This document shows, piece after piece, positions 21,481-33,534 of a stretch of DNA of 64,000 bases. The position numbers and the translations under genes were made by a program. Source of the stretch: Apricaphanius iberus. Lineage: Eukaryota > Chordata > Actinopteri > Cyprinodontiformes > Aphaniidae. The stretch covers positions 62,001 to 126,000 of the forward strand of contig JAPXFQ010002402.1 of assembly GCA_028564705.1 (NCBI GenBank), given 5' to 3'. The first letter of the stretch is position 1. Each line of letters starts with the position of its first letter. A model generated the notes under the pieces. That model was not told the DNA's origin. It did not search any database and saw only the letters and a program-made list of their open reading frames with translations.

Positions 21481-24003
21481 ATGGAAATACGCCAGAACGG
21501 TCCTGAATCTACCCTTACAGATCGTTCTGGAAAAAGGACTATTTTACACTGTGCTTTTTGCTTGCGTAGTATTTTTTTTTATGTATTGCTATTCATGCTC
21601 TGCTCCCTGTGAGTAATTTCACTGAAGGGAGAATAAACGTTTTAACCAAAAATGCACAATACACCGACAAACATCCGGCTAATGTTAAAGTGAAACTTCT
21701 CGTTTCTTAACTTAAAAAAAAATCTCTAAAATTCGACACAAGGTCTCAAGAACAGATCTGGAAAAATCATACACGATTTTGTGTCTCTGTGCTGTACCTC
21801 AATTTAAATGACTAATAATGTCAGTTTTCACTGTGTTTGTCAGGTGATTTTTGATTTATTTGTTTGCAGAAATTCATTTCAGAGCTATTTTGAAGAACTT
21901 TTCCTGCATTCTGGCTGTCACTCCACTGACTATTTTTCTAATAGCATAGATGCCCCTTTCCACATGGCCAGATTTGTAGTTTTCTCCATGTTTAATGCTC
22001 CTTCCTTCGTCCTGGAAGAAGAATGGTAAGCTGGCTAATCTTATGGCCATTTTTCTTCTTCACTTGTAGTCCACAATGTGTTTTCTCAAAAAGACCTAAA
22101 GTAAAATTTGCTACTGAAAGAGAGACACAGTGGGAGCAGGCGTTGATGATCATAAATTCAGCAGCTGTAGCTTTTAAAAACCACAGTCCCTTGCAAGGCT
22201 CTACTATTGAGGCACACTCATTGTGGCAACAAAACAAACTTCTTGGCTTGAATTGAACTGGGGCATCTAAAATGTAAAGATGTATAATTTCTTAGATATG
22301 TTTTGCTGTTAAAAATTTGGTATCATGAGTGCTTTAAACTATTAGTGCATTTACATACAGCAAGAGAATGTCGACTTATCGCTTTATTCCGACTGAAATC
22401 GAACTGCATGTTGACTTAAGTCGAACCAAACTGGGGTTTGAGAAATTGGAACAGTTACCTACATAATGCCATTTGAGAATCAAATTTGTCTGCATGTAAA
22501 CGCCCATCAGGAGAAGCCGAGCTTTGGGCAGCCTGGAAATTCCTCTTTTGAGAACGAATGAGACCACGAAAGTGGGAGCAACAAATAACGACTGAGCAGC
22601 GAGTCTAACGCAGGCAAACAGTGCAGTACTTACAAAATGTTCTTTGCTGATATCTGAAATGAAAGGAATCACTAATTTTCAAAGCTTTGACCTTATTATT
22701 TGTAATATTGTAATTGATCATACTTTTTTATTTAAGCTAAAAATAACTCTTCTTTGAAAAGATGTTGCAATGGTATCAAAAATGTTATCGAGTATTTCTC
22801 CTGGTACTGATATTGAGTGACAGCAGGTGAAGGTAACTACTGAAAAATGAATTGACATGTATGTTTGTGTTTAAGTGTTAACAAAACAATTATGGTAAGT
22901 ATTTAAGGGTGTATTCACAACAGCCTTATGTAATTCACCTAAAATAAACTCTAATTTGTTTTCTCCCTTTGTCTGGACCATAGTGTTCTGGTGTGAGCAC
23001 AAACCAGTATACTATTGGTGTGTGCCAAACAAGCCAACCAAGACCCAGCTGAATTGGTCTAAGAGTGATTCTTAACAAAGCTTGGTGCATAGCAAATTGG
23101 CTGTGAAAGCAACTGAGAATTTATCAGAGCCAGTAAGCAAAAAATTTACTTTTTTCGTCTGGACTATAATGGTAATTGTACACGATCCATCTGTCTGCAT
23201 CCCATTGCTCCACCTTATGTTGCTTCAAACGGTCTTTATGCTCATACATTTATGTTAAGATCTTTAGTTTTATCAGAGGTTGCGCTACAATCTTTGCTTG
23301 ATCCAGTCGTGATAAATTTTTTGTCATTTTCGAAAGTTGTTTAGTAGGTAATTTTTATTAATTTTTGTTTCTTAAATCCGAATAAAGTAAACAAGAACCC
23401 ACATTCTTCAATGACACATCGTGCAGATAAACTACTTGCATAACTATCTGAATAAGGGGCTTTTCTGTCTGGTTCAGTGGGAGGAAATCCACACGGATGT
23501 GCTCTTCTTGCATAAGTAAAGTGCAGTGTACAGTCTTTGCTGTACCACCTGTGCAGGCATAGTTGCACTACAAAACCTCAGTAGGGTCATTTCAGAATTG
23601 GAGGACATTTCAGCCTTTTTATTTTCCAAAAATAAATCTTCACTTTTTCATTTATGTATAAGGTTTTCATGAACATTAGGTATTAAACTATGACAATTCA
23701 TGTTTAACACAGCTCAGACACCAAAATTGTACTTGTTATTGTAGGGTTTTTTTGTTAGGTGCTGTGTTTGGTGCAACCCTGTTACCAATAATCAGAATTT
23801 AAAAAAATATTTTTTTTTCTTTAGGTTTTTAATCTTATTCCTAATGTCTTTATTAGATAATTTATTACATTACCATCTTTAATTTTTAGTTGATTTTAGA
23901 AACAAATTAATTTAAAATACATTACTTAACTCTTGAAATCTACATTCCCCAATTTTAGTAACAGGATTGCAAATAACAGGGTTTCAAATTCATGCTAATC
24001 TTA
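21481..24003. other. asxl2 intron; no gene, possible MITE ends
   Basis: No exon is recognised. Near 22908 the motif GGGTGTATTCACAACAG resembles, in inverted form, CTGGTGTGAATACGTCCC near 26069-26086. These may be the ends of an old element into which the Harbinger-like repeat at 24004 was inserted. ACATACAGCAAGAGAATGTC near 22351 looks like another repeat head. Confidence 0.3.
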
Positions 24004-24255
24004 CTGTACATACACGCCAAAAGTGTATTAAGCAAGCTCCGAGTCAGGTGTACATGTTATGTCAATGGAGGAGCGCAGAACCAGATCTGCGTCACGAAAA
24101 AGCTTTCCTGTCTGATTCGCGCGGAGGATTTGTACGAATGAGCCGTTTGCAGCGCGTCAAAAAGTCTGCTCAAGTTGAAAATCTCTGAACTCCAGCTTCA
24201 ATTCGTGCCGTGTCAACCAATCAGGGGACAGAGTTTCACTGATTCTGTGACTGTC

Positions 24256-24363
24256 ATGGAGTCACAGCCTCAGCAGGACATGGAGGAAATACTGATAAAC
24301 ATCGTAGCTAATCACCCCGAGCCACATGACACAAGCTGTTTTCAATACAGAGACAGGAAAAAA
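24256..24363 (+). pseudogene. MADF-domain exon of a Harbinger-type accessory protein
   Basis: It begins MESQPQQDMEEILINIVANH and continues PEPHDTSCFQYRDRKK. The pattern, an acidic start then a helix, H/YPEL-DTS and YRDRKKK, is the N-terminal half of a MADF (Myb/SANT-like) DNA-binding domain, found in proteins carried with Harbinger transposases. The rest of the domain is missing after 24363, so this is a remnant or the first exon before a lost partner. PEPHDTS where PELYDTS is usual suggests decay. Confidence 0.55.
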
Positions 24364-24423
24364 ATAATTATTATAAATAGGTTAAACTATCTAGACAGGA
24401 ATGCTCTTAAGAGGTTTGTGGGT

Positions 24424-24439
24424 GGCTCTTAAAAGAGCC
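24424..24439 (-). other. histone-type 3' stem-loop, copy 2
   Basis: On the minus strand GGCTCTTTTAAGAGCC gives a perfect 6-bp stem and TTTA loop. It is preceded by CAACAAC and followed by ACCCACAAA, an exact match to the consensus flank of replication-dependent histone mRNA 3' ends. AAGAGC lies 9-14 nt downstream. No histone coding sequence is found upstream on that strand (24440-25090). Confidence 0.65.
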
Positions 24440-25094
24440 GTTGTTGCTGTAAAAGCACCTCTCGGCCTAGAAGTGAGCCTTGAAACGGCCTCCTCACCAG
24501 GTTTCCTGGTTGCCGATCCCGCACCACGTCCCATGCTGCTCAAATATTATAAACTCTTACGAGTTGCAGACAAATGGACAGCTGCTCAGAAACATAGTTG
24601 GTGTGTCGGCAGGCAAAGCTTGGAGGTTCATGGCACAAACTGGGCTAGCAGGTCACGTTCTCCAGGCGGCGAGGAGCCGGTGTTTATGAGAGGGTCCTCG
24701 CTGCTGTTTATGGATCCCTCCGCCGTAGCTAGATTCTATCTGTAGCTCACCAAACCCCCAGTGCAGCGGACCCAGCTTTACCGGAGGCCAGGCCGAACAT
24801 GTAATCCCCTCTGTCCTCCTTCAGATCGGAGACCATAATGCATAATCCACCGGCAGATGCACTCTAGCCCCAGTTCCGCTGAAGCCCGGGCCGAACACTG
24901 TCCTCCATCAGCTCGGTCCATAATCCAACGGCAGATGCACTATGGCCCCAGCTCTGCTGAAGGCCAGTTCGCGCGTGACAATACCATATTTAAAGCGCGT
25001 CCAGTTCGCTTTGTACACGCTTCAAGGTGCGAATGTTCAAGCAAGCAGCAGGGGACATGTGGCGCGTTTTGACGCTTTTGGTGTGGACACAGCG

Positions 25095-26282
25095 TTAGCC
25101 TTTTCTCAGGAACGTAAGCTAGCTTTTCCGCTAACGGTCACTACTGACAAGTAATACTAACACATCTAAGTAACTCAATAAATATAAACATTTTGTGAAT
25201 TTCTTATACACAGACTATGTACATAACAGGGTTGCATAAGGCAATGCGACATGGTCAAACAAGTATGATACTGATACTAGTGTAAATATTTAAAAATGAG
25301 ATCAAAGACCAAACCTGTGCTCTGCCCATGCTGTTGAGAAACCGTTGGATGATGTCACATCCTCTTTATGATGTGACTGAATGCTTTCTTCACCTTGTAT
25401 CATGCTTACCATGTTAAAGTAACAGGGTTGTATGTATATTTTGGGACATCATAACTTAGGTTTGAAATGTTAAATAAAACTGAAAAAACATACAGATATA
25501 GGAAACACATTGATCTTCATAGAAATGCAGGAGAAACAAAAATTAAAGTTAATTTTAACTATTTTATTTAAGATTAGATGTGGGCATTGAGAAGGTGGGA
25601 CAAGTTAAAAATGGCAATTTAGGGGGTGCTCCACATATAAACCTCATTTACAAATATGTCTTAATGTTTTTTAATCCTTTTGTGTATTTGATTTGATCTC
25701 TGGACAAGTGGTTTACCTAATAACTTCATCTTTATAAATGTTGAATTTGGATTAAATTAAATGTCATGCCTAGGACATGGAATGTCCTACTATTCTGAAA
25801 TGACCCAGTTAACATGCTGTCACCTTCAGATTTTTTCGTCACTGTTTTAAAACAAGTCAAATTGGGAAAATATGCAGAGTTATTTTCACATGGCTTCCTT
25901 GTTTTATCCTGCTTACACTCTTAAGTGTCCAATGGCAGAAAGACCTTAGCACCACGTTTTTGTTGAATAACTCTAGTCCTGCTGCATTTATGAATTAGAA
26001 CCGAAGGAAATAAGAGGGGGGGTAAAACTTAGTCCAGACTAAAGCAAGTGAACTAATGGACCTTCCTGGTGTGAATACGTCCCAAGTTCGAATTTGACTA
26101 TGATGATTGTGATGGAAAAGATTGGCGTGACAAACAGAATTTGGAATGATTCTATATAACTGCATATGAATTGAACCCGTTGGTCTTGTAAAGAGTCTTT
26201 ATAGGTCATTTGTTTGTATCTGGATTAAGTTGGATTTTTTTTCAAGTTTAACTCAAAGTATGTTTTTTTTTCACTCTGTTAG
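25095..26282. other. asxl2 intron, nothing recognised
   Basis: AT-rich intron ending in a T-rich tract (26260-26275) and the acceptor AG at 26281-26282. Confidence 0.4.
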
Positions 26283-26449
26283 GTCCCATGAAAAGGAGCC
26301 GTGGAGGTGTAGATATAGACTTTGAAACCCCTGGTTCCATTCTGGTCAACACCAATATTAGAGCTCTCATCAACGTGCGGACCTTTTCAGCTTTCCCTTC
26401 GCATTCGCAGCAGCAACTACTGCAGCTGTTGCCTGAGGTGGATCGACAA
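26283..26449 (+). CDS. asxl2: ASXL2 exon, start of DEUBAD/ASXH domain
   Basis: The exon completes a split Gly codon from 6423 and ends in phase 0 before GTAGGT. It reads [20 protein letters not shown], then [20 protein letters not shown] and [14 protein letters not shown]. This is the first half of the ASXH/DEUBAD domain, through which ASXL proteins bind and activate the deubiquitinase BAP1 on H2AK119ub chromatin. [11 protein letters not shown] and [11 protein letters not shown] fit ASXL2. One oddity: the residue before QQQ, normally Phe in SHFQQQ, is Ser here (TCG). Confidence 0.9.
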
Positions 26450-26799
26450 GTAGGTTCTTTTTTTGTTTGCTGTGGTTTCCCTATATTTTGTGAGGTTCAT
26501 CTCAAAGGTGAGACTATAGCCCACCCAACGTTGACTAATACCTTGTTGCTGGGTGCTGTACACATTCCGAAAGCAGCTACTGATCTAATAAATGATAGTC
26601 TAGCTGCGATAACTGAGTGGCCAGCACTGGCAAATATGAAGGACAATACTCATTTGCGGTTGCGTTGGCTAGAGACTAGCATACCTAGGCTGGAATTCAT
26701 ACTCCCTCTGATGTCCATTACATGTATGTATGTATGGCAACCATTTTTTTGATACATTTTCTTTTAGAGAAACTATATGTTTCTATTTCAGTGGTTGAA

Positions 26800-26925
26800 C
26801 AGACTAGAGACTGCTGTGTACTGGCAACTTGTCCAGGTTGTCTCACTCAATGATTAATGGAGATGGGAACCAGCCCCCCACAAACATATTTAGCAAAGAC
26901 TGGATGGATGGACAGATGGCAGAGG
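26800..26925 (+). repeat. 3' tail of a LINE/SINE-type repeat
   Basis: CTGGCAACTTGTCCAGG ... AATGGAGATGGGAACCAGCC ... GACTGGATGGATGGACAG is a degenerate copy of a common fish retroposon tail ending in GGATGGATGG. Confidence 0.5.
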
Positions 26926-27224
26926 GAGAAGGCCATCCAGTGGGTGACCAGCCTTGCCTGCTAGTGACTAGCCTCGTCGATGCTGACTTCAGTTAGTAGT
27001 CTCCTCCAATTTACTGCTGCCGAACTATTATTAGTCAGGTCAGTAGCATGCTTCAGAATGGGTATAGCCTCCTGCGACAAAAAAAACTGGGTCCACAATA
27101 TTTTTTTTATTTAGTTATTTAGTTGTAGTAGTCCAGACTAATTTAAAGTAAAGTGACATGCAACATCTATGATATAACTGCATTAGGTACGCTAAAGAAT
27201 ATAATCAAGTAGAAGTTGTTGTTT

Positions 27225-27860
27225 TTTCAACCTGGACCTTATTTTTAGCCATTATATTCATTTACTCACACAGACAAGTTTGGAGCCACTTGGGAGTCTT
27301 TATCCAGTCGCAATCGGCGTATATCCACATAAAAGGGGCATGAGATATGCCACCTGTAATAAGGCATTATTTGTTTTATTTATTGTTTTATTGATTTCAA
27401 CTGACATGGAGTTCCATGCTTTTACCCCTCTATAATGGAAAGTTTTTCTCATGAAGTTAGTCCTATGCCTGGGGACTATTAAGTCCCCTGACGTGACTCG
27501 ACGAATTCAGTAGTTGTGAGAGGATCCACTGAATAAAATTTTTCTATATAGAAACTTGGGCTCTTCCTCAGTTAACACTTTGTGCATGAACACTAAAACA
27601 CTAACTCGCAGTTTCGCTTCCACGGTTAACCAGCACAATTTCTTGTGCATTTCAAGCACATTTGTGTGAAAAGGATAGTGGCGCACAACTCAATTATTTA
27701 CCCCTTCTGAGGTTTTGACTCCCATAATATGGATATACGCTGATTGCGACTGGATATAAACTTCTTCCGTAGGATTCCAAGTGGCTCCAAACATGTCTGG
27801 GTGAGTAACTGATTGTAATAATTGCCCTAAAATAAAGTCTAGTTCCGTTTTTTTAATAAC
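27225..27860. repeat. MITE with long inverted ends
   Basis: The left arm (27235-27330) reads TTTACTCACACAGACAAGTT, GGAGCCACTTGG and CCAGTCGCAATCGGCGTATA. The right arm (27730-27850) carries the same blocks inverted: TATACGCTGATTGCGACTGG, CCAAGTGGCTCCAAACATGT and CTGGGTGAGTAA. A related fragment lies at 50560-50690. The insertion is in the intron between the second and third asxl2 exons of the window. Confidence 0.65.
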
Positions 27861-27996
27861 AATTTTTTAAAGTTTTTTTAAACTGCTTCCACAGTTTGCT
27901 CCTCGTATTTATTAATTTTAGGCTTTTCTCTTAAAGTCTTTGTCTTGTTCAGCTAAAAAAAATTGAATATTGCTTAATCCTTTTTTAAATCTCTAG

Positions 27997-28093
27997 ATTG
28001 GACCTGATGGTATGGCTCGACTGAGTACTTCAGCTCTTAACAATGAGTTCTTCACCCATGCCTCTCAGAGTTGGAAAGAAAGGCTTGCTGAAG
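27997..28093 (+). CDS. asxl2: ASXL2 exon, middle of DEUBAD domain
   Basis: The acceptor is TCTCTAG, the donor GAAG followed by GTAACT. It reads [20 protein letters not shown], then [13 protein letters not shown], with the conserved NEFF motif and the helix [11 protein letters not shown] completed in the next exon. It starts in phase 0 and ends in phase 1. [16 protein letters not shown] is a signature of ASXL proteins. Confidence 0.9.
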
Positions 28094-28637
28094 GTAACTT
28101 ATTTATCTTATAAACATTTCAGACAACACCAGTAACATTTCATCAGACTTGAGGTTATAGGTAGAAAAAAAAACATTTTTAGTTTGAAAAGTTGGAATCA
28201 ACTAGAAAGCAACATGGAGAGCCACCTTTTAAGTCAAAGGTCTGCAAATGAGACTGTTATGCATCATGATGGCTGTGACTGCTCTAAGTTGTTTTTAGTC
28301 AGGATGGCCAAATGTGTTTAGGCTTGTAGCTTGCAGATATTGCAGACGTATATTCATTTCCATGAAAGAAAGAAAACTTGCCAGAGACGACATTACATAT
28401 GAAATGCAAAGCTCACACAAGACACAAATTGCTACAGTTGATGTCACCGGTAAAGTTGATGACACCTATTCTGATGCTACGACAAGTTATAGCATCATAA
28501 TATGCTACTAAAGAAACAAAGGCCACTTCTATGATCAGGAGCATGAAGTCAAGAGAAATGAAACATATGCTATGATTCTTTATGCTGCAAAGGGGAGGAT
28601 TAGGGATTGAGTGATTGACACGTTTTTAACGACTTAA

Positions 28638-29890
28638 CCCTCTAGGCGCCAGGGTTTTTTCTATAAAATATTCATTTTGATATGACATTGATACTAGTTC
28701 AAAATGTTGTAGCTTTAATATGGTTATAGATATAGGTACACGGTACACTGTAAATTAGAAAAATCTTCAGTATGATTCAAAATTTCCAAAGCAATATGAT
28801 CCAAAGCAAAATCATACATCTAATTTGCATGTTATGACGTCATCAGGGGTTTGCACTATTGGATTGCATGACTTTTTTGCGACAAGGAACATTGCTGACT
28901 TTAACGGGCCACGACCATTTTTTGCTTTTTTACATTGTTTACAACTTTAATTTCATCAATAATTTTATTTTTTTATTTAGATTTTTCTATATATGTATTT
29001 TCTACATCTATGTGTTTCATTTTTTTGGCTTTTTTTCAAGAACAGGTGGATATACCTGTTTATGTCCTTTCTTATGTGGCTTCGTTACTCTATTCACTAT
29101 ATAAAATCAACACAAAGAAAATATTGGCCACAGAATTTTACAGATCTGTCCCAAAAATAACTAACAGGCTCATCAAATTGTCTGATCCACTGGTGACTCT
29201 ACTCTTCCTCATCTGTCAAGCAAACCTCGCCAAAATCATCATCCTCACTTCGAGTGGGACAGAGAACTTTACTGCTGTTTACTCGCTTATAAGCGTTTTT
29301 TTTTTTCTCTCCTGTTTTCGATCGCATCTGCTATTATTTCCACTGATTTTTACATCCCTCCCACCTCGGTCACAATTAGCGTTGTGATGACCACCTTGCT
29401 ACCCGAACACATACCTTTCTCTCACCGGGAGAACGTGATGCAGAGCTGAAATGTTGCTGCTTTTGGAACGTCATGGTGAAAAGGGACTGGCTGTTGCTGC
29501 GGGACATTTTAGTTTCACTTTCTCCCGGGACAACTGAACAGATCAGAGGTAAATATTTCTCTTCAGAATCTGAATAAGCCAATTCTTCCCGACGGGGAAC
29601 TCACACGTCTCGGCCTTATAAGTTTTATCTTTCTAAAACTCGCTTTCTCTATACTGTGACCGCAGCAGCTGCACCTCGCGTCCCCCGCTCGCGGCGCTGA
29701 CTTACAGGCCGATTTACTCCAAAAGTTTCCATGGTAACACACCCAAAAAGGTGTCCAAGTTTAAAGGTACACATGTCCGCCATCTCCTGGTGTAAAGTAG
29801 TAATTAAACTAGTGGCCCTATCTCCAGCTGTGGCTCGTTAACGTCAGCAATGTTGCTTGTCGCAATATTGCGACTTAGGCGCCTAGAGGG
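28638..29890. mobile_element. second piggyBac-type element, non-autonomous
   Basis: The ends CCCTCTAGGCGCC (28638-28650) and GGCGCCTAGAGGG (ending 29890) are perfect 13-bp inverted repeats flanked by TTAA (28634-28637 and 29891-29894). They are the same as the ends of the element at 3358-5178, so one transposase family could have moved both. The 1.25-kb interior has no transposase core. On the minus strand near 29545-29580, SDSEEKYLPL recalls DSEGEYLPSE at the start of the other copy's transposase, so a trace of the N-terminus may remain. Confidence 0.85.
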
Positions 29891-29894
29891 TTAA

Positions 29895-32800
29895 AGGGAT
29901 ATTCCACCCCTAAGTAAAATTTTGTCTGTTGCCATTTTCCCCAGAGTTAGATAAGTGAGGGGGTAAAAAAGCCTTTTTTAAACAGCCCCGTCATTCTCCT
30001 GATCTGGTAGCAATCCGAATGCTTTAGCTTAGCATACATAATATAAGTGAATGGGAGCAACTAGCATGTTGTATGCAAAAGTGAATAAAATTACTCAATA
30101 ATGATCTTAATTAGTCCTGGTGAACTCTATAATCATATCAACTACAAATGAAAAGTAAGAAGTAACACAAAGGAATTGCATGTAGCCAATTCAGACTTGG
30201 GACCACATTATGACGAAGCACCGCTGCAAGCTGCCACTTCAAGCTACTAGGTTATGACGCAGCGTTCACAAATGTCCCCTTCTTCAGTAAAACAAACACA
30301 GGCATAACTGCTATCCTGTGCAGCATTTGAAGTTGCAATAACAATCGCGGGGTACATGAAAGAGTTACTTATGATACATTTTCAGATGTTCCGGAATATT
30401 CGGGGACAATTCTATCCAGTCTTTAACCGGAGTTGTCTTTTCAAATACACCACGTTTTATCGGAACATTGACTGTGTGGCTGGTGTACATGTAATTTCCC
30501 CAAAAATGTCAATCTCCTCCATGTTGTCTCCTGCACTTGCCAAATTTATCTTGTCTGGTTATAAGAATCTTCTCATCAAAATGAAACAAACAGCACAAAC
30601 TACCCATAGCTTTTTTCCTCACTTGAAAAAAGACATCTGCTCACAGACCTTCACTGGAAAAAGATGCAACCAGATGGGAACAGACAAAGAAACTGTCATA
30701 TTAATACCTTTACGTTTTAAAATCTAGGAAGGTTTGAACTTTGAGAGTATTTAAACTAGTGAGAAATGTTAGTAAATGTTAATTTATGTCTGAGAAAAGT
30801 GTTTGGCGAGGGGTTTTACAGCCTTAAAACATGTATAATTGTAAAAAACAAAGATGGCTACTTTGCGGATTTCTGCACGATTTACTCTACAAAACTTGGC
30901 ATTTACAGTCATTTGGATTAAATTTTCTAAATTTATAGTTATACAGAGGTTACAATTTCAGCCACATGTCATGATTATAGTAATTTATATTAGCCCAGCA
31001 GTACCCAAGAAATCAGAGTAAATATAACACTACTTGCAGCCATTGATGATGCACTTCGTGCTGTCTGTACAAAGAAAATGGAAAAGTAGTTACTATTGGT
31101 TGAAAAACATCTAATACGTACATTCAATGGCTTAGTTCACAACAGATGTTTGTTTACTGATTTGTCATATCAATTTTTTAAAGTTCACTCAGAATAGGTA
31201 ATTTAGCAAGTTTGTCGCCATTTTTAACGACTTTTCGTCCCCTTTTAACAACTTTTTTTTTCTTCCAAAAGGCACCTTGCGACAGATCAAGCTACATTAT
31301 TGATGACCTTTAACTACTTTTGTGAAACTCAAACGTGTAACTTTGTCCCCAATATTCACTGCAGATTACAGACCTGATTTGCTCTGAATCTGCTCTGTCC
31401 TTCAGCAAGGGAATGATCTGTGCATGTGTATGAAGTATAATCACACATAAACCGTTCTTGGTTCATTTCACCCGGTCAAAAACCCAGTTGTTTTATCTTT
31501 CAAATTAATTGCAATGTATAAAAGAAACCTGCAGGTATATCGGACCTGTCTTTTATTGTCCACACAAACACCTTTCTTTGCCTTCATCTTTTGAACTCTC
31601 CTTTTAACGGAAAAAGGCAGCAGTGCGTCTGTAACTATGCTGTAGCTGAACACCTGGGCTGCATTCAAGGATTGTTCGAGAAGTCTGAGTTCATAACGTA
31701 GGATATTTATAACTTAAAACAAAAAACACTGAAAATAATACCATAAACCAACAATTTATATTTGATGGTGGTTGGCAAGCAGTATTTGGTGCATACTAAA
31801 TATACCCTACTTATTTTTACAAAGGATTAAAAAGAATATATATATATATTATCTCCATTAATTATTGTCTTATGATATCTCAGCAATTTTTTCAGAACTT
31901 GAAATTTAGTTTAACGTTCTTGGATTTCCAGTTACAATTTGGTATTTTGTAAATTTTCTACCAGTTCCTTTCTTTTAACAGTATGCTTCAAGCAAAAAAA
32001 TATAAAACGTATTCCACAGTCTCTTCTGAAGAAAAATTTACATTTCCGTGTAGTTTGTTTATCCTGTTTACATAATGTATTGTTTAACCCTGTATGACAA
32101 AATCCTAATCTTTTCCCCTTTCTGTTTTGTTGTTTTCCTTATTATACTAACTTTCCTTCAAATGTTATAAAGCCACCTACCAGTTCTTTCTTGTTCCCAT
32201 TGTTTCTGCAATCTTTCCTTGACCTTTGGAGGCTTTTCTGTTCTATGAGTTCTTTTATTTATATACGGCTGAGCACACTGGTTTTGCACACTGTTCTTAT
32301 CGTAAACTGGTTTAATTATTATTATTATTTGGATGATGGAGGAGAGAATAAAGAGTTTAATTTAACCAATTAAATATATATGAGGGCTGTGTATCAAATA
32401 CTGGGTAAATCAATAATCGATTTGATTCTGATTCTCAAGAGTTAAAATCGATTATCACGATTCAGTCTGATCCAGTTCAATATTAATATGGGTCAGTGCT
32501 ATTAAAAACTTTTTTTTGAGCTTGTATCTTAGTTATATGCCTATAAATCAATGACTTAACACCTGGTGAGTAACAGTTCACTGGGAAAAACTGTATTAAC
32601 CCTTTCAAACACAAGACTTAAAATAGCCATCTAGACTTCCCCTTCCTATTTTAGCTGTAAAAAGGCCAAAGCATAATATAAAAGAAAAATTATTTTTGAA
32701 CTTTCCAACTTTGATTCGTTTTCTATAAGAAACTATTTAGAATTGATTTTCCGATTTTTCTTTTTTGATTTTTGATTATAATTTTTTTTCAACAGTAGGC

Positions 32801-32931
32801 TACTGCTGAGAAATTACCATATAAACAGTAATGACCTGTTTGAAGAGGTTTAGTCTATTTTTAAAGCTTATCATAGCGCTGAAACGGCACCGTTGAATAT
32901 TACTAATGATCTTCTCATGGCATCAGATAAT
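29895..32931. other. asxl2 intron; repeat scraps, no gene
   Basis: AAGGGATATTCCACCCCTA (29895) with TTAGCTTAGCATACATAATA (30025) marks the head of a common teleost MITE, and TATGATACATTTTCAGATGT (30370) continues it. GAGGGCTGTGTATCAAATAC (32381) starts a hAT-type MITE like the end at 1550. No coding exon is recognised in this 3 kb. Confidence 0.4.
30725..30900 (-). repeat. Tigger-like terminal fragment
   Basis: It matches 19140-19315 in inverted orientation: shared blocks include GAGAGTATTTAAACTAGTGA, TTTACAGCC and GGCTACTTTGCGGATTT. Confidence 0.6.
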
Positions 32932-33390
32932 TACGGAAGAGGATTAGGGCCACTGAAGAAAATAAATATATATTTCTGACTTTTAATCTCAGAATTCGAA
33001 CTGACTATTATTTATTCCTGAATCTGCAAGGGTTTGTTGCATTTTATTATATTTTTTGAAGGATCTCCAGTTCCATACATGAGTGGTTGTTTTGTGTTAG
33101 CCAGATGTGATGTGTTTAATACAACCCGTCAAAGTTAACATGCTAACAGATAGCCGTAACTGATTTGCTTTAGACCTTCAAGACCAAACTGGTATTCATT
33201 AAGAAAAAAAAGTGAGAATTCTGAGAGTAAACTGAGAATTCTGAGAAAAAAAGTTATAAATATAAAACATATTCATCAGTGGCCCTGAATTCTGAGATTA
33301 AATTAAGAATTCCGAGGAAAGATTCAGAATTCGGAGAAAAAAGTCAGAAATACATATTTTTTTCTTCAGTGGCCCTAATCCTCTTCCGTA
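32932..33390. repeat. MITE with about 45-bp terminal inverted repeats
   Basis: The left end TACGGAAGAGGATTAGGGCC then ACTGAAGAAAATAAATAT is repeated inverted at the right end (GGCCCTAATCCTCTTCCGTA, ending 33390). The interior has GAGAATTCTGAG units repeated with small changes. No target duplication is clear and there is no coding capacity. Confidence 0.7.
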
Positions 33391-33402
33391 GTTAATGGAC
33401 TT

Positions 33403-33494
33403 GGAACTGTTCTGATCTTATTTGATCTTAGTGCTACTTTTGACAAAGTTGATCATACTATTCTCTTGGAAAGGCTTGAAAGGTTGTAGGGATC
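33403..33494 (+). mobile_element. LINE reverse transcriptase scrap
   Basis: ILFDLSATFDKVDHTILLER reads reverse transcriptase motif A with its catalytic Asp context (LDLSAAFDTVDH in intact L2-type elements). Only about 90 bp remain, next to a simple repeat. Confidence 0.65.
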
Positions 33495-33534
33495 AAAGGA
33501 AGTATATATATATATATTTGTATATATGTATATA

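Larger units (their letters stand above)
24004..25094 (+). mobile_element. Harbinger-like repeat, copy 2
   Basis: The left end CTGTACATACACGCCAAAAG and right end CTTTTGGTGTGGACACAGCG are imperfect inverted repeats, each flanked by TTA (24001-24003 and 25095-25097), as in Harbinger elements. It carries a MADF-type first exon (24256) with a CCAAT box (CAACCAATCAGG, 24216-24227) just upstream. It also has three diverged tandem units around AGATGCACT-TAGCCCCAG (24741-24970) and, antisense, a histone-type stem-loop. Copy 1 is at 13600-14270 in the other orientation. Confidence 0.65.

Noticed and set aside
29376..29582. A piggyBac transposase in the second element
   Set aside because: Only a short DSEEKYLP similarity; no catalytic region is present.
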